64,000 nt of DNA, taken from contig JASJZH010000005.1 of assembly GCA_037178975.1 (NCBI GenBank), forward strand, positions 1,984,001 to 2,048,000, written 5' to 3'. Source of the stretch: Oscheius tipulae. Taxonomy: Eukaryota > Nematoda > Chromadorea > Rhabditida > Rhabditidae. Below, piece after piece: positions 31,490 through 42,983 of this stretch. A model generated the notes under the pieces. That model was not told where the DNA came from. It saw only the letters and a program-made list of their open reading frames with translations, and made no database searches. Position numbers and translations under genes: made by a program. Each line of letters starts with the position of its first letter. Positions within the stretch are counted from its first letter, which is position 1.

Positions 31490-34420
31490 AAGACGAGAGA
31501 AGGAGGATAAAATTCACAGAGACGCCTGCACGTATCCATGTGGGAGATCATGAGAATGGGTACAAAATCCGTGTGACGTTCCAAAAAAATGAGGATCGAT
31601 TTTGTTTCTGAGAGTCTGCAAAGACCAAAAGACTGGAAATGTAGTCAAAGGTGAGAGTCAACTAGCGCATTGGATTAGATTCATTTCTTGGAGAGAGTGG
31701 TCGCTGTAGATCAAGAAATCACGTGTAATATATTCCTGAAGGAAAACCGCTGAACGAGCAAATACTTAGGAAACGTAATGCTTTTAAAGGTAGGTTTATG
31801 TTTCAAGAAAAGCATAAAACAACAAGTTTTGAGAAGAGACAATTGATATGTTGTTTTCTGTTTCTCTGTCTCTCTGTCGTTCTGTTTCTCTGTCTCAGTC
31901 TTTCTGTTTTCTCTGTTTTTTATCTGGGACTAACTGGAACATAAGAGGAGTAAAAGTTCTTGGCTATGTGTCACGAGCTGAACTTCTAATACCATTCCCG
32001 GCATTATTAGTCCCTCCGAAAAACATAAACACGAGGAGGAAATTACGAGAAATAGAAACGAGCTCACACAGCTTAGCATAATCAAAATAAATAAAAAGCC
32101 AAAATAACTTCTTCTTGGCTCTCTATATCTGGTGACTAAACAGGCAGAACTAATATGCCCTCTCGCCCACGGTGTCTCCCATAATTAGTCTGGGAATAGG
32201 GAGAGAATGACGCGAGGAGGGGATAAGAAGGTGGAGGAGGGGTAAACTGTTTCGAGTAATGTATATTGCGAAATGTGGCATTTTGCTATCTATCGAGCAC
32301 CATTTAAGATTTACAGATTTACATTATTTGACGGTATCAAAAGGGGCTATAGATTGAGCCCCCAGCATCAAAACAAAACAGTGTAAGAACAACCGAGGTT
32401 ACTGATAGAGATGGTAAAAGGGTGAAAACGTCAAAGACGAAAAAGAAGAATTTTAGTTTGAAGCAAATGCTTGGTTTTGTGCAACAAGTATCCACTATTC
32501 ATTGGAAAACCAATGCTCCCTATGTTCTTCTATTGACGATGAAACACATATGGTCGGCTATCACGAAAAACGGCTGTTACTTAATTTTTTGAAGGCTTGC
32601 TGACAGTATTTTTTTGAGAAGCATTTCAGTTTTTGCTAGAAAAAGCCGTGTGACGTGAGCAGTGTACAGTGAACTACCCTGTTTATTGATAAAATCGGTG
32701 TAAGCAAAACCAGTAGGAAGATTTCGAGGTTTTTGTTTTGCTTGAAAAGTTTGTGTCTTCGAGGGTTAAATTGACAATTTTAGTAGATTTCGACTTGTTT
32801 CACTTTCTCTACTGCTAAAGTGCAATGGTGTCCGTTCATCTATTCGTTGAGTGAAAAGAGGGACCTCCAAGTTACTCAATGAACAAGTGAAACAAGAAAA
32901 GCAGTTTTCTAGTAGTTTTTATTTGAAGACTTACTGACAAATATCTTCCATTTTTTGAGAAACATTTTGGTTTTTTGCTGGAACATCCGAGGTGCCAGTG
33001 TACAGTGAACTACGCTACCTATTTATGAAATCAGTCTAGCCAAAAAATTTGGAAGGTTTCGAAGTTTTGTGTCTTGCCAGATAACTTTTTGTCAATGACA
33101 TAGGTTTGAGTTAGATTACGTTCCTTGCGGGACCCGTTCAGCATGTAAAGATTGGATACTCAGCCAAGTTTTGGCTGGTTAATGTATCGCGCAAGAAGTT
33201 GTTCTTAGAACAAATCATAGTCCTATTTTGAATATCCCACTCCCTATCATCCCCCAGTCCATGTTCCTGTTGCCAGGTCAACTTTTCTAGTTTAGTGCTT
33301 TTGAGCAGAAATGTGTACTCGAGCGAGTTCCGAATTGAAAACATTGCAAAAAAAAACGTAGCAAAATTTCCCTACAAGAGTAGAAGGTTTCCGTGTTCCT
33401 TGAACCCACATGGCAGAAACATGAAATTACTTTCGATTTTTGTAATATACCTCTTCTCGAAGCGAAAAAGGTGAAATCATAGACACGACTTTCCACTTCC
33501 TAAAAAAAGTAGGGAAATTTTGTGTTCAAAAGCAAGGAACGAGTGCTGAAAAGAGGAAATCGTACGATCAAACGCTTTTTTTTGACGTGGCAGCGAATAA
33601 CAAGGATTGTCGAATGGCAAAAAATAGTCACAGAGTGCTGTGGCAAACATTCATCGAATTTTATACAAAAGTTGAAACAAACAAAAAGTTTCACTTTAGG
33701 ATCAAGAGTAACATTGAGGCATTCGTGTCTTTCTCCGTGATATTCAAAAGAGTTGTGTTGGAGTAGACAAAAAGTTATTTGTTCAAGGGCATGCCGGGAA
33801 AAAACGATGTACTCTTCAGTCTTCTAACCTAATACATTTGTTGAAATCAAAACATTCTCAGTTGACACCGAAAGCACAAATAGCAGCGAATGGGTACTGA
33901 AATGGGAAGCAATAACAATAATGGCCGTGATGTCTATCTCGGAATGACCAGCTCCGTAATCCAATCTTACCCCTGTAATTAATTGCATCAGCGCTGGTTG
34001 ATATCATTTTGAGAACAGTAGTCTCCTGTCGGAGCCAGGTAAATACTTTGTGCGCAAGAATAGCACAACTTTAACTTCACAAGGGGTACCCTTAAAACTC
34101 ATACACAGAAAACTAGTGAAAACGTGGCATTTTATGAGATCTGTACAGAAAAGAATGGGAAAAGGCGGTCCTTTAAATACCCCTTTTAATGCAGGAGCAT
34201 TGCTCAATTTAACACCAGCAACTTTTCCTATCTTGTCAGTTACTCATTTGCTGTCTTCCACTTTGAGATTTTCTTCAGTATCTGAGTGTCTTCTCATCAC
34301 ATAGAGCAAAAACTCTATTTGTTATTTTTCAATGAAAAACACATGTAGTTAATTTGAAACGTCGGGTTTACAATCTAGAAAATTATTTTTGATCCAATTT
34401 CTCATTCGGTTAGTTATTCA
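31490..34420. other. No gene recognised; local diverged duplication
   Basis: No supported coding sequence. Bases about 32590-32760 and 32935-33075 are related: both contain GTGTACAGTGAACTAC and then TTTATGAAATC-like and GGAAG(A/G)TTTCGA blocks, offset by about 340 bases. A TCTCTGTC patch lies at 31860-31920. Confidence 0.5.
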
Positions 34421-34425
34421 TTCAA

Positions 34426-35462
34426 ATTCGGTCCGAACACCCATTTCAAGGAAGCTGTGAAGAAAGTCGGAAGTGGCGTAGCCGATGCTGTCGATAGTGC
34501 ATCGCTTACATACTACGCCACAGCTTATGGGCATAACTTTTCCATTTTGGTCATTAATGTGTTTTTTAAGGTAAAAAGATAGTAAAAATGACATCCTCTA
34601 GTTTTATATCCGCGTCTTTCTAGAAGAGTTACTTTTTCTAGAAAAGGACTCTATGGATGAACTAGGTGCATCATTCAATTTTAATTTATTTACGTTTCCA
34701 ACGAATTTGTGTGTTGCAGCCTATGCTGGTTCCATTGTTCTGAGTCTTCTCTAGCCATCCTAAACCAACTTTTTCCTATTTCACTTGTGAAGCAATCACT
34801 CCAACGTGGCTTTGGTCGTCCGGATGATCTGGTTACTTTCCATGGGTGCCATTTTTATCACTCGTCTTGTCCAAGTGTTTTCACACGCCATTTTTTCCGC
34901 GAAATCCCACTTTCTTATTGCCCATCTTTCCCTATGGCTTTTGTCGTCTCCGTGGTACATTAAATATGGTCATAATTTGATTTCACATTCTCTTTTATTT
35001 ATTTTACTTACAATTAGCTGCGATCTTTGATTTTTTTCCCAATTTCACGAAAAGTGAATTTTCTTAAACTGTGAGTGCTAAGCGCATTCTTTTGTTTACT
35101 AGAAAATCGAAAATACTCCTGTTGATCGACAAAAAAATTGGGATTCGGCAAGTTTCAAAAAGTCTGTTCTGACACAACCTTTTAAGCAATTTTGAAATTT
35201 ACGGGCTGCTCTTTGCAAAAAGTGTGCATTGGACCAGTTCTGACAAAGGTGAGTGGATTTCGGCTAGAGATATGATGTGAGTTTTTAAGGGTCCCTCTTA
35301 TAAAATTGAACTGGAGGCTCTTTGTCGACGACAGTAAATATTTCCATTTGAATGTTCCTCGTAGCTGGGCCGAAAATCCGGGCAAGTTCATCCAGAGAGG
35401 AGATGATATTATGTGCGGCTTTTTGGGACTTCTTCATGCTGGCATTTATCTATCTTATTAAA
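34426..35462 (+). pseudogene. LRAT-domain paralogue, truncated
   Basis: A plus-strand block at about 34432-34563 reads HFKEAVKKVGSGVADAVDSA and SLTYYATAYGHNFSILV, aligning with the first exon of the LRAT gene at 37.4 kb (LKEAVENFKKNEF...TTPYGERFAIWV). Another at about 35325-35462 reads NVPRSWAENPGKFIQRGDD, then LHAGIYLSY, aligning with its middle exon around the active-site His. The exon carrying the catalytic Cys (N-C-x-x-F-V) is not found; the frame stops just after IYLSY. It converges on the intact gene, so the pair arose by inverted duplication with loss of the end. Confidence 0.55.
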
Positions 35463-35777
35463 AATGGGCCTATGCACGTTCGTTTAACAGAATATTGAAA
35501 AGTAAGAAGACCTTTTTGTTGAAAAACAAGCATAAAAGTTTGTTCATATGATACCACAAAAGTGCAGCTTCGAAATCGTAGGGACTTATATGTTCTTCCG
35601 CCAAAAAATCCGGTCAGTCTTCCTGATCTTATTGTGAGAAGCATCAGTCATTTGGAACCAGCGGTTAACATTTGTCCGGAAACCTGTATTAATAACTTAT
35701 CGTTTCACTTTTTGATTGAATCCTCTCCAATTTGCAACTTGAAATTTATTCTAAACGAATAAAAAGTCTATCTATTC

Positions 35778-37494
35778 TATTCCAATTGCACAGAGGGCGA
35801 CAAAATTCAGGCAGTTTCTGTGCAGGAGATGATATTCACCAGCACGGAAATATTGGCCGACGTAGGCTTCAGCAGCTCTGGCTATGTCTTCGCGAGAACG
35901 AACACGCAATGCGTAATACTATAATTATAATTGTAGTTTTACGATTAAAAAACTTACAAGTATTGTAATAGAATCGCTGTTCTCGTTGACGAAGTCACTC
36001 AAAAGGTTTCCCTTTCTGGCTACTGAAGCCTCCTTTCCACCACCATGACCCGAAACATGAGCTACCTGACCATTTCCAAGATAGACACCAGCATGCTCGA
36101 GTATTCCAGCAAACTTGCAGCAGACAACATCGCCTCTTTTGATGTACTTGTCCGGATTTCCTGCCCAATCGCTAGGAATCGTATAGCGGAAGGCGCTGAA
36201 GAATAGCTTTATTCTTACAACTACTGCATATCAAAAGTTCAAAGGACCTCTGGAATGCTTCTCAGCCGGTTAAACTCCAGTAACCTATCAAGACTCTCTT
36301 CCACTCAACGCATGCATTTGCGTGGTATCCGATTAAGAGCGAGTTTTTTTTTTTGATACGGACTGGCTTTAGAAAACTTCTTTAGAAAGCACTCACCTTT
36401 CCATAGTACACACTGTAAAGAAAGTATAGACGGTTGCGTTTTGCCAACTTGCGTTGTTTACCCGGTTAAAAACCAATTGCAAATGGAAGAACGGGTTGAA
36501 AACCCTCAGGAACATATCAATAGTTATAAGCCAGAAAAAAGAAATTTGGGTCACCAATTTTCAAAAATCGCTGTTTAGAAAGTATAGCCGCTCCCTGAAT
36601 CTTCGACCGCTCGTAAACCGTCTATACTTTCTTCTTGATTTTCGAAGTTCGGTGGCTCAAATTTTTTTCTGACTTATGATTATTGATGTTGACATGTTCC
36701 TGAGGGTTTTTCAACCCGTTCTTCCATTTGCAATTGGTTTCAAATAGTGTAAACAATCGCAGGTTGGCAAAACGGCGAAAAAACGCCACCGTTTGTACTT
36801 TCTTCACAGAGGGTATATGCTTTCGATGTTGGCTGCATGAAAAACGTCGTCCATTCTCTGACCATGTCGTCTTTTCCGGACTTGGTGACGTGTTGGCTGT
36901 CCACAAATAACCGTACGAAAGATGTACCTTAAAAAACAGTATTGTTAACCGGGCACCGAATGTTGCTCTTTTTAAAATGGCAATGGAATTCATATCGTAA
37001 GTTTTTGAATAGAAGCCCCCTCTTTCGAAAAATACGTAATTCGTGCCGAGTTTTTCAATGTGAAGACGACATCTTTGAGCTTAGTCATGTTCTGCAAAGT
37101 TGTAGCGATTGATCTGAGCTTCAACTTTGTAAAACATAGCTAAGTTTTAGGAGTTTGTCTTCCCCCTGAAGAAATTTGGTATGGAACTGCGTATTTTTGC
37201 GAATGGGCGTACCCAGACTATATATCTAAACCATGCACTTTTAAATGGTCGCTTACTCTGTTCTTTTGTCATGGGATCTATAATCATGATATCCTCATAT
37301 TCTTTGAAGATGCGAACTCTGTACCAAAGACCCTGAAGATATTATTGAGGACTTCTTCGTGAATAAAAGACCTGGGTGACCCAAATGGCAAACCTCTCTC
37401 CATAGGGTGTTGTGAAATAGTCCAAAAATACAGTCTTGGCTACAAATTCGTTCTTTTTGAAGTTCTCCACAGCTTCTTTCAATCTTTCGCTCAT
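35778..37494 (-). CDS. LRAT-domain (NlpC/P60-fold) protein
   Basis: Minus-strand exons: 37494-37372 (MSERLKEAVENFKKNEFVAK), 37332-37257 (GLWYRVRIFKEYEDIMIID), about 36195-35955 (PSDWAGNPDKYIKRGDVVCC, then LEHAGVYLGNGQVAHVSG) and about 35908-35778 (EDIARAAEAYVGQYFRAGEY, then HRNCLNFVALC, TAG). The His in EHAGVYLG and the Cys in NCLNFV are the catalytic pair of the lecithin:retinol acyltransferase-like fold; R-G-D before the His is typical. Members move acyl groups between phospholipids and amines or lipids at membranes. The about 1.05-kb intron (36196-37256) holds a large inverted repeat. Phase across it does not close with these two exons, so a small exon may be missing inside it. The substrate is unknown. 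Confidence 0.7.
36410..36812. repeat. Large inverted repeat inside the LRAT intron
   Basis: The left arm from about 36410 (CTGTAAAGAAAGTATAGACG) and the right arm ending about 36812 are imperfect reverse complements for roughly 190 bases each. Shared islands: GTTTTGCCAAC, AACCAATTGCAAATGGAAGA, CGGGTTGAAAAACCCTCAGG and AGAAAGTATAG near the centre. No coding potential. It is a foldback element or MITE. Confidence 0.75.
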
Positions 37495-37935
37495 TTTGAT
37501 CTGTAGAAATAAGATTTGAAAGAATTGCATCAAAGCGTGTCGATCATAGAGAATTTCTAAGCAGATGAAAAATTGGAAGATCAGTGTAGAGCCTGCTTTT
37601 TACGGTAATGTCTTCTTTATTTTGAACAGACTATATTGTGAGTTAGTGTTCCAGGATGTGAGAAAAGACTGAGAAGAACGGGAAGGATGCAAGGGGGAGA
37701 AAGAACGAAGGGGATTGATAAGAGTGGTCATAAATATTTTTGCTTACACCATCGGACAGTCACTATCTTTTTGTGGACAGTCGAAGTAAAAGAAGAGCCT
37801 AAAACCAGTCGTTCTTTACAACATCGAGTTTGTTTGCACAGATCTCAGAAGTTATTCTAAAATACTCATTGTAGAAAAGACTTTGTAGAAAACTCGAAAT
37901 TTATTCTTCCTTGACTTGCAATCAAAACGTTATTT

Positions 37936-38825
37936 TTAGAACTGTTTCTGCCCCATCTGAAGAGCAATGATATTGATGAGCATGGTGTTCTGGGCAGAGA
38001 TGGTCTGGAGCTGCTGCCAGAGGGCTTCTTCCAATGGGGTGGAGAAGACCAAACTCTTCGAATCGGTATCCTGCGACTCATTCTGCTTTCTTAGGAGGTC
38101 TGGTTCTTCCTTCTCTGGGTCATCGAGAGGTAGGGAGGAAGAGGGAGTGGAGGGAGGGGTCCTGGAATGGGAATGGTTAGGGAGAGAGACAGAGATAGAG
38201 AGACATAGATAGCAACCGGCAACTTACTCAAGAACTGGCATCTCCTCATCCCCTTCCTGGGTCGTGTCCATCGGATCTACTTCCTCTTGACCACCGACAG
38301 CTTCCTTGGCTCCATAGCACTTGTACATCCACTCGTTCTCCTCGGCCAAACTCTCATCTCTATCAGCAGAGACAACATCTCCGACCGAGCTGTGATTCCG
38401 AACAATGTGACTTTTGACGGCACTCTTGTCATAGAAGCTGCTGTATTCGCACTCGCTGCATGAGAACAGATTCTTCTTGATGTGGATCTTGCGCACGTGC
38501 TTTCGGGCAGCTGTAGATCCTATAAACAGTCTTAGGGTACATGAGAACAGGACCTACCAGCTTTCTTCCCGTCCTTGGAGAGGCTGCTCTCGCAGATCTG
38601 ACAGTAGTCCATCTTCAGCGACCCCCTCTTCGGGGTCTTCAAATCCCGCTTCGTCTTCTTCTCCTCCACTTCCTGTTTCTCAGCCGAAGGGATAGTTGAT
38701 TCGCTCATGGCGGCCATGAGGAGCTTTGTTAGATGGGCAGGATCCATTGTGGCCAAGGAGTCGGATAGCAAAGTGGTCAGCTTCTCGGCATCCTTCTGCT
38801 GAACGAGTTCTTCAAGATTGGTCAT
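37936..38825 (-). CDS. C2H2 zinc-finger protein, 261 aa
   Basis: Three exons in phase: 38825-38558, 38519-38228 and 38161-37936. Introns are 38 and 66 bases, and the second contains TCTCTGTC repeats. The N-terminal helix-rich part (MTNLEELVQQKDAEKLTTLL) is followed by a first finger DYCQICESSLSKDG with HVRKIH, and a second finger LFSCSECEYSSFYDKSAVKS with HIVRNH. Then come an acidic region (GGQEEVDPMDTTQEGDEEM), a Ser/Pro-rich stretch, and a C-terminal helix LEEALWQQLQTISAQNTML that may dimerise. Two closely spaced fingers suggest nucleic-acid binding in the nucleus. I do not recognise a named orthologue. The reading is complete and undamaged. Confidence 0.82.
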
Positions 38826-38869
38826 CTTTGGTAGGTTGGATGGATGAATGAATTTGGGAGGGTGTGGAT

Positions 38870-39190
38870 CGATTGAATTGCTTTTGCGAAGCGATGCAAG
38901 GACCGCTTGAGCGCTTTTCGTTTTCGATATGTAGGTGAAAGAACAAACGCTTTATATAATTTTATGTTTCACGAGGAAGATGAAAACTAGAACTATTCAA
39001 GATACACGGTCATCTCATCTTCTTTCTCACCAAAACAGAATATATTCAAACCTGTCTTTATATCAGTCTGTCTCTCTGTCTCAATGCCTCTCTGTCCTCG
39101 TCCCTCTGTCCTTCTGTCTCTCTCCTTCCAGTAGGTCCCTCTCAGTTCAGTTTATCTTTATTGACTACTCCAGTCCCCGTCTCTCACTTA
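38870..39190. other. Intergenic, TCTCTGTC repeat
   Basis: It lies between two minus-strand genes. A TCTCTGTC-type tract runs at about 39065-39135. No coding sequence is recognised. Confidence 0.5.
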
Positions 39191-40241
39191 TCAGATGGGT
39201 ACAGGAGCATTGGAGAAAAACTGTCCATAGGACAGCGGCGGGACGAGATGATTCACGATGCTGTAGTGATACGGGGCCTCTTCAGTAGCTCTGACCGCCG
39301 TCACAATGCTTCCGGGCGGGAAACGCAGTCCAATCTCTACAGGATCCACCTTCTTCATCTCCTGAATGTCCTCGAGGGCCGGTCCAGAGGCTAGATGGCA
39401 AAGAGCGACCTGGACCAGTCCGTGGGCGACGATAAAGAGCGCACACGAGCGGTCCGTCTGCATCAGGGCCTTGAGAGTCGACTGGACGCGTCCAGGTACA
39501 TCGTTGCTGCTTTCGGGAGACGAGAGAGTCGTCCACGGGACAAGGGGCTTGTAGTCCGAGTCGATGTTGAAAGTCTCCGCGAGCAGGGGCAGATCGTAGT
39601 TGAGCTGGCCGGCTGGATGTTCGGAGAGGCCGGGCTCGATGCAGATCGGAATCTTGAGGTAGCCGGCCACGGCTGAAGCGGTCTCAACACTGCGCAGTGT
39701 GGGAGAGCAGATGATCTGATGCGGAGCCAGGTTGCGGTTTTGGACAGCTCGAGCAGTGAGGATCGCCTTGTACTTGCCTAAAAACAGCTGAGAATTAGAA
39801 AATTAAAGTGTAGTCACTGCCACCCGAGACAGAGACACAGAGAAACCAGTGCACCAAAAAGACAGATAGACAGAAAGACAGAGAGACACAGAGACATAAC
39901 TAAAACCTACCCATGACAGTGATTGGTGGATTGTTCTTAAGATCGAAGCCCTTCGCGTAATTGTTCAAATTCGTGGCCGGCACATTCAAGTCGGTCGGAT
40001 GACATCGTCCCGTCGGCTGTTCGGTCAGCTGCCAGTTAACACCGAAGACGCGATCCATGCGCTCCTCGCTCCTCATGACAATCACGACTTGCGAGCTGTA
40101 CTTCTTCGAGGAGATCGCCGGCGGCCAGATGCACCTCGTGAGAGCATAATGCTGATGCCCTTGAGTGAACTTTAGTGAAGTGGAAACTACCTTTTCGGGA
40201 CCTGGAAGACGATGAGGCAACGACATTCTGGTAGACGACAA
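39191..40241 (-). CDS. Histidine-phosphatase-fold (UBASH3-like) protein lacking catalytic His
   Basis: Two exons in phase: 40241-39911 and 39777-39191, with a 133-base intron containing GAGACAGA repeats. The product is 305 aa (or 300 from the ATG at 40226). After about 50 residues it reads VVIVMRSEERMDRVFG, where active members of the phosphoglycerate-mutase/UBASH3 branch have R-H-G-E-R; here the phospho-acceptor His is Ser and Gly is Glu. Later elements are kept: QIICSPTLRSVETASAVAGY (Arg of the pocket), ICIEPGLSE, and the second His in FIVAHGLVQVALCHLA. The fold is therefore intact but the nucleophile is gone, so phosphatase activity is unlikely and a binding role is more plausible. Nematodes have many such relatives. 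A continuous 39-base stretch at 40140-40190 could be read as an intron but need not be. Confidence 0.8.
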
Positions 40242-40505
40242 GTTAAAATAGATTGGATTCTCGAGCAGTTAGTAAACTTGCATGGAAGAATATGGAATCT
40301 TCGCGCAATTAGGAGGCAAGGAACAATAACCAGGGTAGCCTACAGAAGATAGGCTCTTTGTCTCTTCATCTGAGAGGAAGAGCGAGACAAATAGACAGAG
40401 AGACAGAGAAAGAAAGGGAAAAAAGAGATTCCCTCCCCCTCCCCCAACCAAAAGTAACAGAAAAACCACACAAGAAGTTTATTGTCATTGCTGAATTGTT
40501 CTTCT

Positions 40506-41852
40506 TAGGTCCGCGGCTCTTCTTCAACGCCCTCCTCCTTGGCCATCTTCTTGCTCGACGAGCGCAATACCATGTCCCACTGGAATTCAGGCTTCCATCT
40601 GGGCGTCCTCGGAGTCCTGGGAACAGTATCAGCATCGGCTGGTCGGATCTCCTCCTCTTCATCCGTCTCCACCTGGGTCTTCTCGGCCGACAGGAAAATC
40701 TCGTCCTCGTCCTCTTCGGGGATCAGCCCCTCTTCTTCATTCTCATTCTCTTCGTTGGCCAGAATCGGACTCAGAGCGGGAAGACTGTCCGTGTCCTCAT
40801 TCTGTTCGTCTGTCTGGAAGATGTCGACGTCTGGGAGAGGGAAGATCGCAGAGCGCTCGACGCGATGAGCGAGGCTGCTGACAGAGACGGTCTAGAAAGG
40901 TCAAAATTGCTTTGGATTCATTTACGACACCATTAGAGAGCAAGGCTCCGCTTAGAGAGACACTAGACATTGGGTACAGAGACACCTGCTTAGAATAATT
41001 GGTAGAAAGGACTAGCCTGGTCAGGAACCAGGAAGCGGACGGACGCCCTCTGAGCCAGCGGTCTCTGCTCCTCTTCTTCCTCCCAGAGAATCCTGATCGG
41101 CGAGCAAGCGACATTTTTCTGAGTTGCGTCTTCCTCATCTTCGGTCAAAGTCTCGAGATCGGTGACGGTCCTGGCCCTGGGAGTCGGCTGGAGACGGGGC
41201 GGCGTCGGTGGCATCTTGAGACGTGAAGTGGGCAGCTTCCACATGACCTGAGGGACAAGACCGTCGGCCGGAGAGTGATGACTGTGGAAGGCGATGAACC
41301 AGCGGCAGAATTCGAAGCTGCAGACGCTGGTCGGCTTAATCATCTGCTCAATGTCCACCTCCTTGTTCAGTCTGAGGTTCATGAGACCAAGCTGGAAGAC
41401 CTTCCAATTGTGCAGCTTGTCGCGGTCGGTGAGCTTAAGTCCCGTCTTCAGTTTCCTCGTGTTTAGGCAGTCTGGGAAGAGTTGAGCCAGCAGACGACTG
41501 TAGATCACGCCAGTGGAGAGCTCTGTGAGATTATGACTTGTGCCAGTGTGTGGGATGAACTGAAAATGGACTGGGTTAGTGAGAGAGACAGAGAGACAGA
41601 TAGACTGATAGACAGAGTCACTGAGATAGAGAGACAGACTGGTAGTGACTACTGATTGAAACAGTGGTAGAGATTTCGGATTTCGGCGACAGACGGAAAC
41701 AGAGGCAGGGACAGAGACAATCAAAGAGACATAGATATAAGAACAAAATATAGACTCACCCAGCAGGCCATGGCGTTCCTGGACATCGATCGGTAGGGGT
41801 CCTTGACAGCGCAGTTGGCAACTTCTCGACGAGCCTTCTTGCGAGCGTCCAT
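40506..41852 (-). CDS. EB1-type calponin-homology protein with acidic tail
   Basis: Minus-strand exons: 41852-41760 (DPYRSMSRNAMACW), 41559 to about 41030 and about 40890-40506; the first intron carries GAGACAGA repeats. The second exon gives NLTELSTGVIYSRLLAQLFP, then DRDKLHNWKVFQLGLMNLRL, VDIEQMIKPTSVCSFEFCRW and FIAFHS. This matches the microtubule-plus-end CH domain of EB1 proteins (R-x-x-M-L-x-W; N-F-K; E-F-x-x-W-F). Downstream there is no EB1 C-terminal homology dimer; instead a Pro/Thr region and a strongly acidic tail (NEENENEEEGLIPEEDEDEI) end EEEPRT. It could bind microtubules as a monomer. The second-to-third exon junction is uncertain: a TAA follows QLF at 40990 and the best phase-matching donor is weak. 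Confidence 0.68.
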
Positions 41853-42097
41853 GCTTTGTGACGGAACGAATTCCTTTTCAAAAGTTTTTTTTGTTTTCTA
41901 ATTGGAAAGTTTTGAAAGTTTCTAGAAGAAAAATTGTTGCGAAAGTCTTGTAATTGTAAGTTCAGCATTGAAAAGACCGCGCAATTAGGACTTCGTCGAG
42001 GTTACTTGCCTACCGATACAGTACGTGTAAGACCTTCCCAGTCAAGATATTATGGAAGGAATCGAGACAGTAGAAGACAAACGTTTCTCTAGAGACA

Positions 42098-42316
42098 ATG
42101 TGCTTCTTGTGTCTTGTCTTTCTATCTCTTTTTCCTGTTATCCTACCAGGTAGCACTCAAGCATCGAAAGAGATGAGCAAAAATTCGACGAACCTGACAG
42201 CAGAAGCGGCTTGCACAAGACTACTTCTTGAACGGAAAAACCTCAGTACAACGGACCAACACATAGAAACAGCCTCACCTTTTAAAGGTCCAAAAAGACA
42301 GATATTTTCACCATGA
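42098..42316 (+). CDS. Short ORF with signal-peptide-like N terminus
   Basis: A 72-codon plus-strand frame starts MCFLCLVFLSLFPVILPGST, which resembles a signal peptide with cleavage after PGST or so, followed by a polar, basic remainder. It lies opposite and partly overlaps the end of the minus-strand PPP fragment. There is no homology or splice evidence, so it may be chance. Confidence 0.2.
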   Translation: MCFLCLVFLSLFPVILPGSTQASKEMSKNSTNLTAEAACTRLLLERKNLSTTDQHIETASPFKGPKRQIFSP

Positions 42317-42850
42317 ACACGTTTCAGACACCACGTGCGGATCGGACCACAGAACAGCATTGGCGACGTGTTCGTACGGATTGCTCTTCTTCTTCAGAAG
42401 GTTCAGCGTACCCTGCTTGCTCTTGACGTAGTCAATATTCGACGTGTTCATGTCGAACGGCATTGGCATCGCCTTCAGAAAATCGATAATGTACACCGGC
42501 CAACCGAATCCGCCATGGGTGCAGACGATCTGAAATTCGAATGATTGTATTTGGTCACTGTCACTCCAAAGAACCAAGGAACTTATCCTCTTGTTGACAG
42601 TAGCTGTCATCGGAATGTAGGCCACCAGCTCGCGTATCTTGTAGTGGATCTTGATGTATTTTCCATCGTAGGGATAGAGGCTGACCGTCTTCTCGCGACT
42701 CAGGCTTGACCAACTTCCTGAAACTGTTGGCCAAGCTTTATACCACAAGGTACCCTCGGCTTGCCCATCTTTGCAATGGAAGCAGGAATCCTCGGGCTTT
42801 CGCCATACATGGTTTTACATTGATTCAGATCGAAACTGGACACATAGAGG
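42308..42850 (-). pseudogene. PPP-type phosphatase C-terminal fragment
   Basis: On the minus strand, CFHCKDGQAEGTLWYKAWPT leads to SLYPYDGKYIKIHYKIRELV and YIPMTATVNK. A TTTCAG acceptor near 42531 follows, then IVCTHGGFGWPVYIIDFLKA, and finally VANAVLWSDPH. The H-G-G-x-x and L-W-S-D-P motifs place it in the PPP Ser/Thr phosphatase fold, C-terminal half. Unlike the membrane pseudophosphatases elsewhere in the window, these motifs are kept. The N-terminal metal-binding half (GDxHG, GDxxDRG, GNHE) is absent: the next sequence upstream is the opposite-strand kinase start at 42984. I read it as a truncated gene. Confidence 0.55.
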
Positions 42851-42983
42851 GATAGAGAGACGTTCTTCTATTTTCGAGCCTTCCCTGACTACTTATCGGG
42901 TGACTAACGACCGAATATAGCGTCTTATCGGCTCTTTGCCAAACAACTCTGTTCAACCGTCCCCATTATAGCTTTACTTCGTT

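Noticed and set aside
40358-40936. 192-codon plus-strand ORF
   Set aside because: It lies opposite the acidic tail of the EB1-like gene; its composition (Leu/Phe/Arg) is that expected from the complement of Glu/Asp-rich codons.
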